Assembly: GCA_028693445.1 (NCBI GenBank)
Contig: JAQUVI010000004.1
Location: 75,167-119,450, forward strand
Source of the DNA: Candidatus Absconditabacteria bacterium
Lineage (GTDB): Bacteria > Patescibacteriota > Gracilibacteria > Absconditabacterales > Absconditicoccaceae
DNA: 44,284 bases
Direction: 5' to 3'
The notes beneath the pieces are model-generated. The model saw only the letters and a program-made list of their open reading frames with translations. It was not told the origin of the DNA and searched no databases. Below, piece after piece: positions 1 to 9,811 of this stretch. The first letter of the stretch is position 1; every line of letters begins with the position of its first letter. The translations under genes and the position numbers were made by a program.

Positions 1-1121
1 GTTATCGTCTTTGATGTTGCTGCTGTTGTTGTTGGATTTGCTATTGTTATTGTCGGTGCTGCGGTATCTATTCAATTCCAAGTAACAGTAAAACTTGTTG
101 TAGATCATTCATTATCTCTTATTTGTACTGTACATGTATCTGATCAAACTTGATTAGCATTAGGTGTATAGATTATATTATCTCATACTACACTACAATT
201 TCATTTTGTTCATTGTGTATTTATTCTATCATATACAATACTAAAATTTCAACAAGTTCACTCTGTAGCAGAAGAAAGAGTTTTCCAATTAACAGTTTTT
301 GCTGTATTTCATACAGAAGAATGACCTATAAAATCATTTGCTTTAGGTACTATATCTGTAAATGTATATGTAGCTGATTTTGATAAAGAATTACCTAAAC
401 TATCTCTGACATAAGCAGTTTTGGTTTGCGCTCAAGGTTGTTGAGCTGTTATTGATATAGTAGTGGTAGTGTTCCAAGTAGAACCATTGAAACTATAAGG
501 AGTAGCATGCAATCATGCTCAAGCATCACTAGCAGCAGTGATAGCTAAAGAACCAGCAGTACACTCAGGTCAAGAAGTATTTGAAAAAGTAAATGTCGGC
601 GATTGTTTATCTATTTTTATTTGTGCTGAAGTTTTTGTAGCCTCTATATTACCTAGAATATCTGTAGAATAATATCTTACATATTGTGAAGGACATGTTG
701 TGTTTGCTGCACATGTCACACTTACAGTTGTTCATACTGTATCAGGTGTACATGTTCAATTTGTATCTACACAATATTTTGTTTCACCAGGTTGATCTGA
801 TGCTAATGTTACTAAAAAATCTGTTTTCCTCCAAGTATCATTAGCATTGTCTGTTGTAGTTGGTGCTGTAGTATCGCAAACATCAACAACCGCACATGAT
901 GGTGGATTAACAAAAAATGATTTTGTAGCTCATGATGGGTATAAAGGTACAAGTATAGGATATCAACAATTATTGGTTACTAATTTACAAGATCAATTCA
1001 TAGGAATCATTTTTGCAGAACCTAAGTCTATTACTAATTTATTTGAAGCAAAGCTCAAAAATATTGTTTGTGATAGACAAACTATGGTAATTAGAAACAA
1101 TATTCTTTTTATTATTTTCAT
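1..1121 (-). CDS. Secreted Ig-like, Thr-rich surface protein (3' end outside window)
   Basis: The start is the ATG at 1121. At least 373 residues are open to the window edge, with TGA read as Gly and no TAA or TAG in frame. The N-terminus has the charged, hydrophobic pattern of a signal peptide (MKIIKRILFLITIVCL...). The mature part is rich in Thr, Ser, Asn and Cys pairs. It contains repeated beta-sandwich-like stretches such as SAQIKIDKQSPTFTF, KTAYVRDSLGN and GSDTCTVQIRDNEG, which resemble bacterial Ig-like or cadherin-like modules of surface proteins. It is the third gene of a minus-strand run of secreted proteins (gaps of 45 and 34 bases), so it is probably co-transcribed with the fibre gene upstream. 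A role in adhesion or host contact is inference; no catalytic motif is visible. Confidence 0.75.
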
Positions 1122-1155
1122 ATTTTTTTGTAAGTAATAAACAAAAAGATTTTTC

Positions 1156-1749
1156 CTAGTTTCATTCTAAACATTTAAACTCTATCAAATAATCTGCACA
1201 AGTTTGAGTACCATTTACACAAGCATGTCAACATTGAGTATCAAGACTTGGATTATTAACTGCACAGTAACCATTTGCTTTGTTATAAAAATATCTTGTT
1301 CAATAAGAGGGATTTCAAGAAGAATACCAATAGATTGCATGAACATCTACTGGTGAATATCAAGCATCACATCAAACCAAATGAATATTATTATCAATTG
1401 TTAATTTTAATGTTTCATAATCTCATGTACCGCTAGGAGTATCTCTACTTTCTCTAGAAGATACTTTCTCAATACCTCGTGTGATGCAACTTGAAGCTGT
1501 CGTGCTATCTACAAAAGATAACCGTTCTCAAGTAGTTCTTGTTGGTACAAATAACGCTGAACAAGTATTCCTTTTAATCGATTTTACAGGATGTAAATCA
1601 ATAACAAATGGTGGTTTTTGATATCAGTTATTGAAACGCAAACCTGAATTATAATTAGGTACTGGTGATCTAGCCGCAAAAACAAAAACATTAACAGACA
1701 AAAAGATAGTAGTTAATAAATATATTTTTATAAGTTTGTTTTTTTTCAT
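1156..1749 (-). CDS. Small secreted Cys-containing protein, unknown function
   Basis: This is a 197-residue frame from the ATG at 1749 to TAG at 1156-1158, with several TGA codons read as Gly. It starts with a clear signal peptide (MKKNKLIKIYLLTTIFLSVN, then VFVFAA). The mature domain has about ten Cys residues, several of them late (GYCAVNN, QCGHACVNG, QTCADYLIEFKC), which suggests disulfides outside the cell. The motif PPFVIDL near the mature N-terminus has a loose echo (KLVIDLG) in the next gene downstream, so the two may be related cargo. It lies 45 bases downstream of the S74 fibre gene and 34 bases upstream of the Ig-like gene, in one probable operon. I do not recognise the family. Confidence 0.75.
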
Positions 1750-1794
1750 TTTTATATATTAGTAATAAACAAATAATGGTTTTAAGTTGTAAAT

Positions 1795-4700
1795 TTATTC
1801 TAATAACTTTTCCAATGAATTTATCCTGATTTCCAATTCATCAATTTTCTTTTGTTGATCCAAGTATTTGTTGTATAATTCCTTAATTGCTTCTATAATA
1901 GGAGCAACTAAGTTTCCATATTTTACTGATTTGAGTCATTTATCATCTGCCTTGACAGCATCTGGAAATACTTTTTCTACTTCTTGTGCTATGAGACCAA
2001 TATCTTTTGTATCATCAGATTTCCATGTAAAGTAATAACCATTGAGTGCCAAAACTTTATCAAGTGGATTTGAAATTTTTGTAAGATTTTTTTTGAGAGT
2101 TATATCTGATGAGTAGTAGAATGCAGTCGCTGTTACACTTCATTTTACTGTAACTGTTCAACTTAACAATGATGGACCTTTCACATTAAGTCATGCTCCT
2201 GCTCCAAATCATGTCATACCAATTCACAAATATCATGCGATATAAGTATCTCATCATCATTTAACATAAAATCTATTTGGTGTTGTGTTTCCATCTGCAG
2301 CAACACCGAATAAATAAGGAGTATCCCAAGGTCATGATACACTTAATCTAGCAAATGGAGATGTTATTCAAACTCAAACATTACCATTTGATGTTATTGT
2401 CATACGAGTATTTCAACCATTTGTCATAAAAGATATAGGATAAGCTCATAGAGTTCTGATATATCAATTTCATCAATCAAAATTGACATACCTTGATCAT
2501 CATTGTAACCTAATATCTCAATTAACAGATAATTTTGATGATGGATTTGTTATTCCAATTCAAACCTTACCACCATTTGTTCCTATACCAACATCTCAAA
2601 TTCATCCACCAACCTGAGTATCAGCACCATTTAATACTAAATCTGAACTTGGATGTGTTATTTTACTTGCTGTTATTGTTCCTGCTGCAAAATTTCAACT
2701 TGCATCACGTTTTACTATTGTACTTGCTGTATTTGCATTTGTTGCAGTATTTACTCAATTATATGCTATTTTTCCACGATCTCATCTATATGCTGTTGCC
2801 GATGTTTCTCATAATGCTAAATGCGCTGATTGTGAATGAGTATATGCTATATTTCCATAATCTCATCTATACGCTGTTGTTGATGTTGTTCATAATGCTA
2901 AATGTGATGATTGTGAATGAGTATATGCTATATTTCCACGATCTCATCTATATGCTGTTGTTGATGTTGTTCATAATGCTAAATGTGATGATTGTGAATG
3001 ATCATATGCTATTTTTCCACGATCTCATCTATATGCTGTTGCCGATGTTTCTCATAATGCTAAATGTGCTGCTTGTGAGTGAGTATATGCTATATTTCCA
3101 TAATCTCATCTATATGCTGTTGTTGATGTTGTTCATAATGCTAAATGTGATGATTGTGAGTGAGTATATGCTGTATTCCATTGGGTAGAATTTCATCAGT
3201 TTGCAGTAATTACTCAATTAACTTGTAATCTTGTTGATGGACTTATAGTTCAGATTCAGATATTTCCGTTTGCTAAATCCATTATCAAAGTATAATCATA
3301 TCCATTTTCTGTTCTATTTGCGTCAAAACCAAAGAATCAAAAATCATCTCATAATCAACCAAGATTTATTACATGATTTGATGTTGTTGTTTGTCTTATC
3401 ATTGGATGATAAGCAGTAGCTGTTTGTTTTGTACTTGATGTAATTCATCAATTTCAAGTTTTACCTGTAATCCAAGAACTTCATGGAGTTTTAACTTTTA
3501 GATTTCCATTTACATCTAATTTTGCTCATGGTGTTGTTGTACCAATTCCTACATTTCCAGAATTATAGTAAATTGCGCCAGCTTGAGTTGTAGAATCATT
3601 CCATTGACTCATTTTAATTGAAAATTCATTATCGTCTGGTAATATAGATTTATAATAATATGCATCTGCTATTACGGAGCCATTTACGTGTAATTTTGCT
3701 TGTGGAGATCATGTTCAGATTCCTACGTTTCCATTTGTTGGATTAGTTAAAAATAGATTTCCTCATTCAGATTGTAAATATAACGTAGATGCAGATCAAT
3801 TACTTCTTGCTTGAATTTCATTTTGATCCATAGATATATTGGCTGTTGTTATTCATCATAAAACAAACAATCAATGAGCTGACAAACTAGTGTCTGTTGT
3901 TCAAACTATATTTAATTTTGTTGCTGGACTTGTCGTTCATATACCTATATTTGTACCATTATCAGTCATCGTACCATTTATTAATGTAGATCCATTTCGT
4001 CTTGGTACTCTGTTTGTTGTTGTCATAGATACTTGTGGATCTGTTTCTGTATAACCATTAAATGCCACAGAATCTAATGTTCTTGTTTTAAATTCATTGT
4101 TTGCTCATTTCACTACAACTGTGGTTTCAGTAGATCATGATGTTAAAGATGCAAAAATTTTACTCCAACCAGTTGTAGCACTACCAAGATTTCTGTATAC
4201 AGTAGGTGCTGATCATATCAATGCTCCACTTACTGTAATATTTTCTACTGTTCTATTTACCAAGGTATCAGTAATTACTTTTCACACTACTCTCAAATCA
4301 CCATTTATTGTTAGGTTACCATTTTTTGTTTGAGGTGTATTGCTTGTATTTAGAAAATAAGTTGCATGTTGACCATCCAATAAATCAGAATTTAGATTTG
4401 TAACAACTGTATTACTTGTAACTGCAAATGGTGCAGTACCAGCTGCTTGTGTAGAAATCAATCTTGCTACTGTCAAATTACCAGCTTTTGTTTGTGCTGT
4501 TGCACTTGTATTTAGAAAGTTTCAACTCTGACTCATCCATACAGGATCTGTCTCTCCATTAAATGCTATATTATTGAATTTTCTTTGAACTACTGTCCCG
4601 TTTGAAGTCATCAATAAACCTGTTGTTGCTGTATTATCTAGTCATACTGATCTAATTCTTAAATTTCAATTTACATCCAATTTTGTTGTTGGATCTGTTG

Positions 4701-6246
4701 TTCAGATTCAGATATTTCAATTAGAAGACAAAAATAATCTAGTATTTGAATTTGTTCTTATATGTAATGGAAAATTTCATATAGTTCAAATATATGAAGT
4801 TGTTGAAAAATAAAGTTCATTATCATCAATTCATAATGTATTACCTATTAATAAACTTCAATTTGCTATTGTTGCTCATCATATTGTTCATCATGCTCAA
4901 TCTATTTTTACATCTCAAGCAATATGCATTTTTTCTCATGGTGTTGTTGTTCAAATACCGATGTTTCAATTATTTAATATTACCATTCTATCCAACATTG
5001 ATGTTGATGGCATTGTTCTAAATGTTATAGCAGAATTATTTAATAATATACCAGCTCTTAAATTATTATCTCAATCTTCTCAGCCTCTAATATATAATCA
5101 AGCACCTCTAAAACCAAACAGACTATTTACTGTTGTCGGAGAAGTAGTTGGAGAAAACCTTATTCATGCATATTGATCTCAATAACTAGGATCTTTTATT
5201 TGTAAAAAACTTTGTGGATTTGTTGTTCAGATTCATACGTTTGTTCAATTATCAGTTATTGTACCATTTGCTAATGTGGAACCATTTCGTCTTGGTACTC
5301 TATTTGTTGTCAATAAACCTACTTTTGGATCTACTTCTCCGTTGAATGCTACTCATGTCAAATCTCTTGTACTTAGTTGTCCATTTGTGTCTATCATCAA
5401 TGATTTAACCTGTGTAGAACTAGATAATCCTTCCAATCTTACACTTCAATTTACGTGTAATTTTGCTTGTGGATCGTTTATTCCTATACCTACGTTGTTT
5501 GTATTTGCATTGTATATATTATTTGAGTTGATTGCTGATCTTACAAAAAGTCCACTTCATATATCTGCTATATCTACACAAGATGTTCAATCTTCATTAC
5601 AATATCTATATGCTTGTACTTTATTTCCTACTCCACCTACTTGGAGATTTCCTTGGATATTTCCACTACCAGCTACGGTTAATCCATAACCTGCTACTGG
5701 AGTATTAGTATTGATAGCTACTCCACCTAGCGCACGTATAAGAAATTGATTTGGTGCTGTAGAGATAAAAGGAGTTCATTGACTATCTGACCAAACAAAA
5801 GTACCAAGGTGATTTGTATTTACAATAGCATAACGACCTGCTGCAAATCCATAATTTGCATTAACTCTATTATCAGAACCTCATGGAATCATTGCATTAG
5901 TTGCGTTAATTTTATTATTTCTACCACCAGCAATTACTGATTGATCTCATGTAATATTATTAAGATCTCAACCATAAATAGATGAACGTATACCTGATAC
6001 TTTATTACTTGCGGTATCACCAACTATCATTGATCATTTAACTGTAACTGGTGTAGCGCTTGATCCATCCAAAGTAATAATAGCAGGGCCATCTTTACCA
6101 TCAGCTGTCAGATTAATCTGTTTGATAGTCATGACAGAATTGTCAATACTGGATTCGATTTGAAGTTGCGCATACAATGCTCCAGCTAGTCCTGCTCCCA
6201 GGATTACTGCGATTGCAAATTTGAGAAATTTTGTTTTGTTGTTCAT
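1795..6246 (-). CDS. Giant phage-tail-fibre-like surface protein with C-terminal S74 chaperone domain
   Basis: This is a 1483-residue frame from the ATG at 6246 to TAA at 1795-1797, with many TGA codons read as Gly. The N-terminus is a signal or anchor segment (KFLKFAIAVILGAGLAGALY). The body is a chain of beta-helical fibre repeats: LLDGQHATYFLNTSNTPQT, NNVGIGINDPQAKLHVNG, and a block of about five 27-residue repeats (AYTHSQSSHLALGTTSTTAY) at 2762-3180. The last ~120 residues (DIGLIAQEVEKVFPDAV, KYGNLVAPIIEAIKELYNK, then a coiled coil) match the Peptidase_S74 intramolecular chaperone of endosialidases and tail spikes. In that family the domain trimerises the fibre and then cleaves itself off. 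A secreted trimeric fibre used to hold a host or substrate is inference. It is the first gene of the minus-strand surface operon. Confidence 0.88.
2762..3180 (-). repeat. 81-bp tandem repeats inside the fibre gene
   Basis: At least five near-identical 81-bp units encode 27-residue repeats on the minus strand, with the pattern HLALGTTSTTAYRGDxGxI. They alternate between two subtypes (LGTTSTT and LGETSAT), which suggests duplication of pairs. TGA supplies two of the glycines in each unit. Long plus-strand open stretches here (Leu/Tyr-rich) are only shadows of the repeat. Confidence 0.85.
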
Positions 6247-6638
6247 AAGTAGGTATAAGAACGTAAAAGCATTAATTTGGTATTGTATGTTGTTGATATG
6301 TCATTTCCGCCTGCCTGCCGGTAGGCAAGCCTTGTCGGTTGGGGCGGAAATCCAAATTGATTAGCTAGATTCCCGCCGCAATCCCTGCTCCAACTGGCAA
6401 CGCTGGGATAACAAAGCGGGAATGACAGATAAGTAATAACATTAAAACAACATATACCATCAATAAAACAATTATAGTCTTATCTATGGTTTTAAACAAA
6501 AAAATCTATGTCATTACAGTATTTTAAGTTGACATTTTGTGGTAAATAAATAGAATTTGGATTGGAAGCTGTTGTTCATTAACATTTTTTTATCATTACT
6601 AGTTGGAATCTAAATCTAATACAAATAAAACTAAAATT
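6247..6638. repeat. Intergenic region with two palindromic repeats
   Basis: This is the divergent spacer between the fibre gene and the T9SS-tail gene. It holds two GC-rich imperfect palindromes. One at about 6301-6352 has ATTTCCGCC and GGCGGAAAT arms with an inner CCTGCCGGTAGGCAAG. The other at about 6370-6430 has ATTCCCGCC and GCGGGAATGACA arms. Both contrast with the AT-rich background and belong to the family also seen at 13957-14437 and inside ligA. 6440-6638 is AT-rich and probably carries the two divergent promoters, but I could not pick convincing boxes. Confidence 0.6.
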
Positions 6639-8768
6639 ATGAAACGTATATTATTTTTCTTATCTTTGTGGGTAATTATGATTCAAGGAATCTATGCTAC
6701 CCATATTATCAAAGCACCAGGAAGTATGACTGATGTATTTACAGAATTACCAATTAAAGATATATTTGATGCTGACACCTTATTTATTGAGGGAGGAACA
6801 GGCGATATATATCTAAAGGCAGGACCTGTAGATGATGGTATTTCTTATAGTTGGTCTATTGGAGCAAATATTTATTATACATATTCTGCTACATTTACTT
6901 ATACAGATGCTACTGCTACTCTTCCGGATGGATCCAAAGGATCTTTGGTTAGTATAATAAGATCAAATCCAGACCAATCACAGTATTTCTATGTTGTTTA
7001 CCGTAATCTACCACTCAAACCAACCACTCCATCTGGTTCTACCAGTGTGTGTGCTGGGACGAGTGAGGGTTACAGTTCTACATCAACCAATGCTACGAGT
7101 TATCAGTGGTATTTGGATCCTGTAGCAGCTGGAACTATAACTGATGGTACAACAAGCTCTCCAACAATTACTTGGAGTAGTTCTTGGACTGGTGATGCAA
7201 CAATTACTGTAAAAGGTATCAAAGACGCAAACGAAAGTCCGCTTTCTGATCCTTTGACCGTAACAGTTACTACTGTACCTACAAAACCTGTAATTACAGG
7301 TGACCCCTTTGTCAAAAAAGGTTCATCTATAATTTACACAGGTAGTTCTATTGGTGCTGTTAATTGGACATGGGTAATGACGCCTAATGACCTAGCTACA
7401 GCTACACCAAGTGGACAGAATGTGACAATAGATTTCACATCTACAGGAACATTTGATCTAACTGCTCAAGCCCACAATACCTGTGGAGATGGAATAGTTA
7501 GTGATAATTTCAATGTAGAAATTGTCGACATCAGTGCGATGCAAGCAGATATAACTCAGTTGAAAGCTGATACTGCATTGTATCGACAACAAACTAGAGA
7601 TAGTTCTGCTGTTGCTCAGGATTTGAGATTGAGGTTGGCTGATAGTACTGCAGTGATAAATGATTTGCGTACTAACAACAATTTATTGCAAGGACAAGTT
7701 GCCGATCTCGAAATTGATACCGTTCTTTACAAGTCTGTGATAAGATTTTTGGAGAATGATAGCATACCTGAGTTACATGGTATTATTACCACGGTGACCG
7801 GGGAAAGAGATGCTGCCTTGACTGCTAACGCTACCTTGACTACTCAGCTTGCTACGGTTACTGGGGAAAGAGATGACGCACTTGCTGCTAACGCTACCTT
7901 GACTACCCAGCTTGCTACGGTTACTGGGGAAAGAGATGACGCACTTGCTGCTAACGCTACCTTGACTACCCAGCTTGCTACGGTTACTGGGGAAAGAGAT
8001 GACGCACTTGCTGATGTTGCTTTGTTGCAAACTCAGGTTAGCAATCTTGAACAAGAAGTTGCAGATCTTCAAGCTATTATTGATGGAGGTATGCAAGATT
8101 TACTTGATCAAATCGATCAGTTAGAAGCCGACAAGCTTGTACTTCAAGGACAAGTTGATAATTTAACTAGTCAAGTTGCTACGCTTACCGCTAGCAATTC
8201 TAGTCTACAGACTCAAGTTAATTCGTTAACCGATCAAGTTGCTACGCTTACTGCTAGCAATACTAGTCTACAGACTCAAGTTAATTCGTTAACCGATCAA
8301 GTTGCTACGCTTACTGCTAGCAATACTAGTCTACAGACTCAAGTTGATGATTTGACTGCAGAACGCGATCAAGCTTTGGGAAAAATCAATGAAATCGCTG
8401 ATTTACTTGGCGTTTCTGTTGAGGAAATCGAGAGCATAATAAATGAGTTAATAGCAGCTTATGCGATTGAATTTACTCTTGATAATGTGACGACACATGT
8501 GATAGAGACTGAAGTGGGTAATTTTACCATTTCACTTTATCCGAACCCAAATCCCGGTGAGGTATTTATCGATTGCGATCAAGTGATGGAAAGCCTAAAA
8601 GTTATAAACACTCAAGGCCAAACATTATTAGAGGAAACTGTAAATGGAGCTTCTACATCGTTTATCATGTATAGAAATACATTTACAGCAAACACGATAT
8701 ACTTTACTGTGATAAAATTACAGAATGGTGGAACTGTAACCAAAAAGTTCATTTTTTCACCAAAATAG
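6639..8768 (+). CDS. Secreted coiled-coil protein with type IX secretion C-terminal sorting domain; probably foreign
   Basis: I chose the ATG at 6639 because it begins the signal peptide MKRILFFLSLWVIMIQGIYA; a TTG 36 bases upstream is less likely. The product is 709 residues and ends in TAG. Residues ~130-300 form Ig/PKD-like modules. Residues ~305-620 are a long coiled coil with two blocks of exact 21-residue repeats (three heptads each). The last ~80 residues (SLYPNPNPGEVFI, LKVINTQGQTLLEE, GGTVTKKFIF) match the Por secretion tail (TIGR04183-type) of Bacteroidetes, a signal for type IX secretion and cell-surface anchoring. All of its roughly 42 Gly codons are GGN and none is TGA, unlike neighbours. 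The GC content also looks higher. Recent transfer from a Bacteroidetes-like donor is the best reading; surface adhesion is a guess. Confidence 0.85.
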   Translation: MKRILFFLSLWVIMIQGIYATHIIKAPGSMTDVFTELPIKDIFDADTLFIEGGTGDIYLKAGPVDDGISYSWSIGANIYYTYSATFTYTDATATLPDGSKGSLVSIIRSNPDQSQYFYVVYRNLPLKPTTPSGSTSVCAGTSEGYSSTSTNATSYQWYLDPVAAGTITDGTTSSPTITWSSSWTGDATITVKGIKDANESPLSDPLTVTVTTVPTKPVITGDPFVKKGSSIIYTGSSIGAVNWTWVMTPNDLATATPSGQNVTIDFTSTGTFDLTAQAHNTCGDGIVSDNFNVEIVDISAMQADITQLKADTALYRQQTRDSSAVAQDLRLRLADSTAVINDLRTNNNLLQGQVADLEIDTVLYKSVIRFLENDSIPELHGIITTVTGERDAALTANATLTTQLATVTGERDDALAANATLTTQLATVTGERDDALAANATLTTQLATVTGERDDALADVALLQTQVSNLEQEVADLQAIIDGGMQDLLDQIDQLEADKLVLQGQVDNLTSQVATLTASNSSLQTQVNSLTDQVATLTASNTSLQTQVNSLTDQVATLTASNTSLQTQVDDLTAERDQALGKINEIADLLGVSVEEIESIINELIAAYAIEFTLDNVTTHVIETEVGNFTISLYPNPNPGEVFIDCDQVMESLKVINTQGQTLLEETVNGASTSFIMYRNTFTANTIYFTVIKLQNGGTVTKKFIFSPK
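7791..8012 (+). repeat. 63-bp tandem repeats, coiled-coil block 1
   Basis: There are three full units and a partial one with a period of exactly 63 bp (units begin at 7791, 7854, 7917 and 7980). They encode TGERDDALAANATLTTQLAT plus Val, i.e. 21 residues or three heptads. Units two to four are identical at nearly every base, so expansion is recent. Confidence 0.9.
8165..8346 (+). repeat. 63-bp tandem repeats, coiled-coil block 2
   Basis: About three units with a 63-bp period encode SLQTQVNSLTDQVATLTASN plus Thr, again three heptads. The unit sequence differs from block 1 but has the same length, which keeps the coiled-coil register. Confidence 0.9.
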
Positions 8769-8796
8769 GGCAACAGCTTCCAACTTTTGCCTTAAG

Positions 8797-8825
8797 AAAA
8801 GCCCCGGATTTTTCCGGGGCTTTTT
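8797..8825 (+). terminator. Rho-independent terminator after the T9SS-tail gene
   Basis: A GC-rich stem AGCCCCGGA / TCCGGGGCT with a short T loop is followed by five Ts. It lies 28 bases after the TAG of the plus-strand gene. Its A-run/T-run symmetry lets it also end the minus-strand toxin gene. Confidence 0.9.
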
Positions 8826-8826
8826 G

Positions 8827-9087
8827 CTATTTATAAATTCAATGATTTCCTATATTAATCAACGTTATTTCTTTTTCTTCAATTTGCGTAATAAATCTAT
8901 AATCATCATTAATTCTACTAGAAGTAAATCATCAAAGCAATCATTTTAGTTTATGAGTTTTAAGCTGATGATCATAAGGATTAATTAAAAATTTTTGAAA
9001 GTTTATTTTGAACTTATCTTGGATATGTTGTGGGAGCTTTTGATAATTTTTCTTAAATTGATTAGTTCTTTTAATTATCCAAGTCAT
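8827..9087 (-). CDS. RelE/ParE-type toxin of a toxin-antitoxin pair
   Basis: This is an 86-residue frame from the ATG at 9087 to TAG at 8827-8829. It is open only if four TGA codons are read as Gly (HKLKGLLGG... and NIGNHGIY). Length, basic N-terminus (TWIIKRTNQFKKNYQKLPQH), the central LKG...SSRINDDYRFI segment and the C-terminal LINIGNHGIYK match the RelE/ParE fold. The family acts either as a ribosome-dependent mRNA endonuclease or as a gyrase poison; the sequence does not decide which. The final HxxY fits the RelE/YafQ group best. Its start overlaps the antitoxin's end by 17 bases, the usual translational coupling. Confidence 0.85.
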
Positions 9088-9349
9088 TGAATAATTCGTT
9101 AACATCAGTAAAAGATTTTGTTTCTCCTTTTTCTAGCTCTTTGGTTGCTACAATATGATCAATCTTTTCATATAATATTTTCATTTTATCAAAATTTATT
9201 AAAAAATCTTTGATTTCTATTTTTGGTTCAACATCAAAATCCGTCCAAAAACTTTCTTCTACTAATTCCAAAAGTTCTTGGTAACTAACAATCTTTTTAC
9301 CATATTTTTGAGCTATTTTTGTAGGGACTTCAACAGTTATTGTGTTCAT
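9071..9349 (-). CDS. Antitoxin partner of the RelE/ParE-like toxin
   Basis: This is a 92-residue acidic protein starting at ATG 9349 (MNTITVEVPTKIAQKYGKKI). It has a short N-terminal beta strand followed by helices, ending in the acidic tail FTDVNELFNDLDN typical of a toxin-wrapping antitoxin. The N-terminal strand-helix could be an AbrB- or RHH-like DNA-binding part that represses the pair; that is inference. It has only two Gly codons, so codon choice says nothing about its origin. It comes first in the pair, overlapping the toxin by 17 bases. Confidence 0.7.
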   Translation of the reverse strand: MNTITVEVPTKIAQKYGKKIVSYQELLELVEESFWTDFDVEPKIEIKDFLINFDKMKILYEKIDHIVATKELEKGETKSFTDVNELFNDLDN

Positions 9350-9430
9350 TTTTTTTGCATAACATATAAATATGGTTTAATTATATATCTTAGTTTGATT
9401 TTTTCAAGTGATTTATGATTTTTGCTTTGT

Positions 9431-9463
9431 AAAAAATCGTCAGGGGTTACCGGACGATTTTTT
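9431..9463 (-). terminator. Hairpin terminator downstream of the 90-residue gene
   Basis: The stem AAAATCGTC / GACGATTTT, with inner pairing GG/CC around GGTTA, is flanked by an A-run and a T-run. It sits just beyond the stop of the minus-strand gene at 9468 and could work on either strand. Confidence 0.7.
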
Positions 9464-9467
9464 TGTT

Positions 9468-9740
9468 TTAATTAATCTTAAAAACCTTTTTTGGAATGTT
9501 TTCAAAGCCTCCAGCAGAGACACAAGCGCCACATAATATTTGACACTTATCAATATCTCCTTGCTTACAACCATCCATCAGAGGAAATGGTATAAGTGGT
9601 ACATCCGCAAGAGCATTTTGTTCTTTTTGACGAGTAAAATACTCGTCAGGAGTAAATACTTGAAACCCCTTAGGAAGATCATTTGCCTTTGGAAAGCAGA
9701 ATCCTCGCATTCTTTCTTGTCTAACAAATTTTTTTTCCAT
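9468..9740 (-). CDS. Small Cys-rich hypothetical protein
   Basis: This is a 90-residue frame from ATG 9740 to TAA 9468-9470. It has no signal peptide. The C-terminal half has a tight Cys cluster, CKQGDIDKCQILCGACVSAG, that could bind a metal or form disulfides. The middle is proline-containing (LADVPLIPFPLMDG). All seven Gly codons are GGN, which is mildly unlike the neighbours; the number is too small to prove transfer. It has its own terminator and stands alone between the TA pair and the nucleotidyltransferase. I do not recognise the family. Confidence 0.6.
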   Translation of the reverse strand: MEKKFVRQERMRGFCFPKANDLPKGFQVFTPDEYFTRQKEQNALADVPLIPFPLMDGCKQGDIDKCQILCGACVSAGGFENIPKKVFKIN

Positions 9741-9811
9741 TGTTTAGCTTTTTTTGATGTTCCAAAAACACAATTGTATTATATATATCCGAACACTTAT
9801 GTCAACCTTTT

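Noticed and set aside
2762-3180. CRISPR-like array
   Set aside because: Units are contiguous 81-bp coding repeats without unique spacers; no cas genes are present. The same applies to the 63-bp, heptamer and 110-bp repeats.
2535-3188. 217-residue plus-strand Leu/Tyr-rich ORF
   Set aside because: It is the antisense shadow of the 81-bp repeats in the S74 fibre gene, whose minus-strand frame is open for 1483 codons with recognisable domains.
7773-8096. 107-residue minus-strand ORF with Ser-rich repeats
   Set aside because: Shadow of the 63-bp coiled-coil repeats of the T9SS-tail gene.
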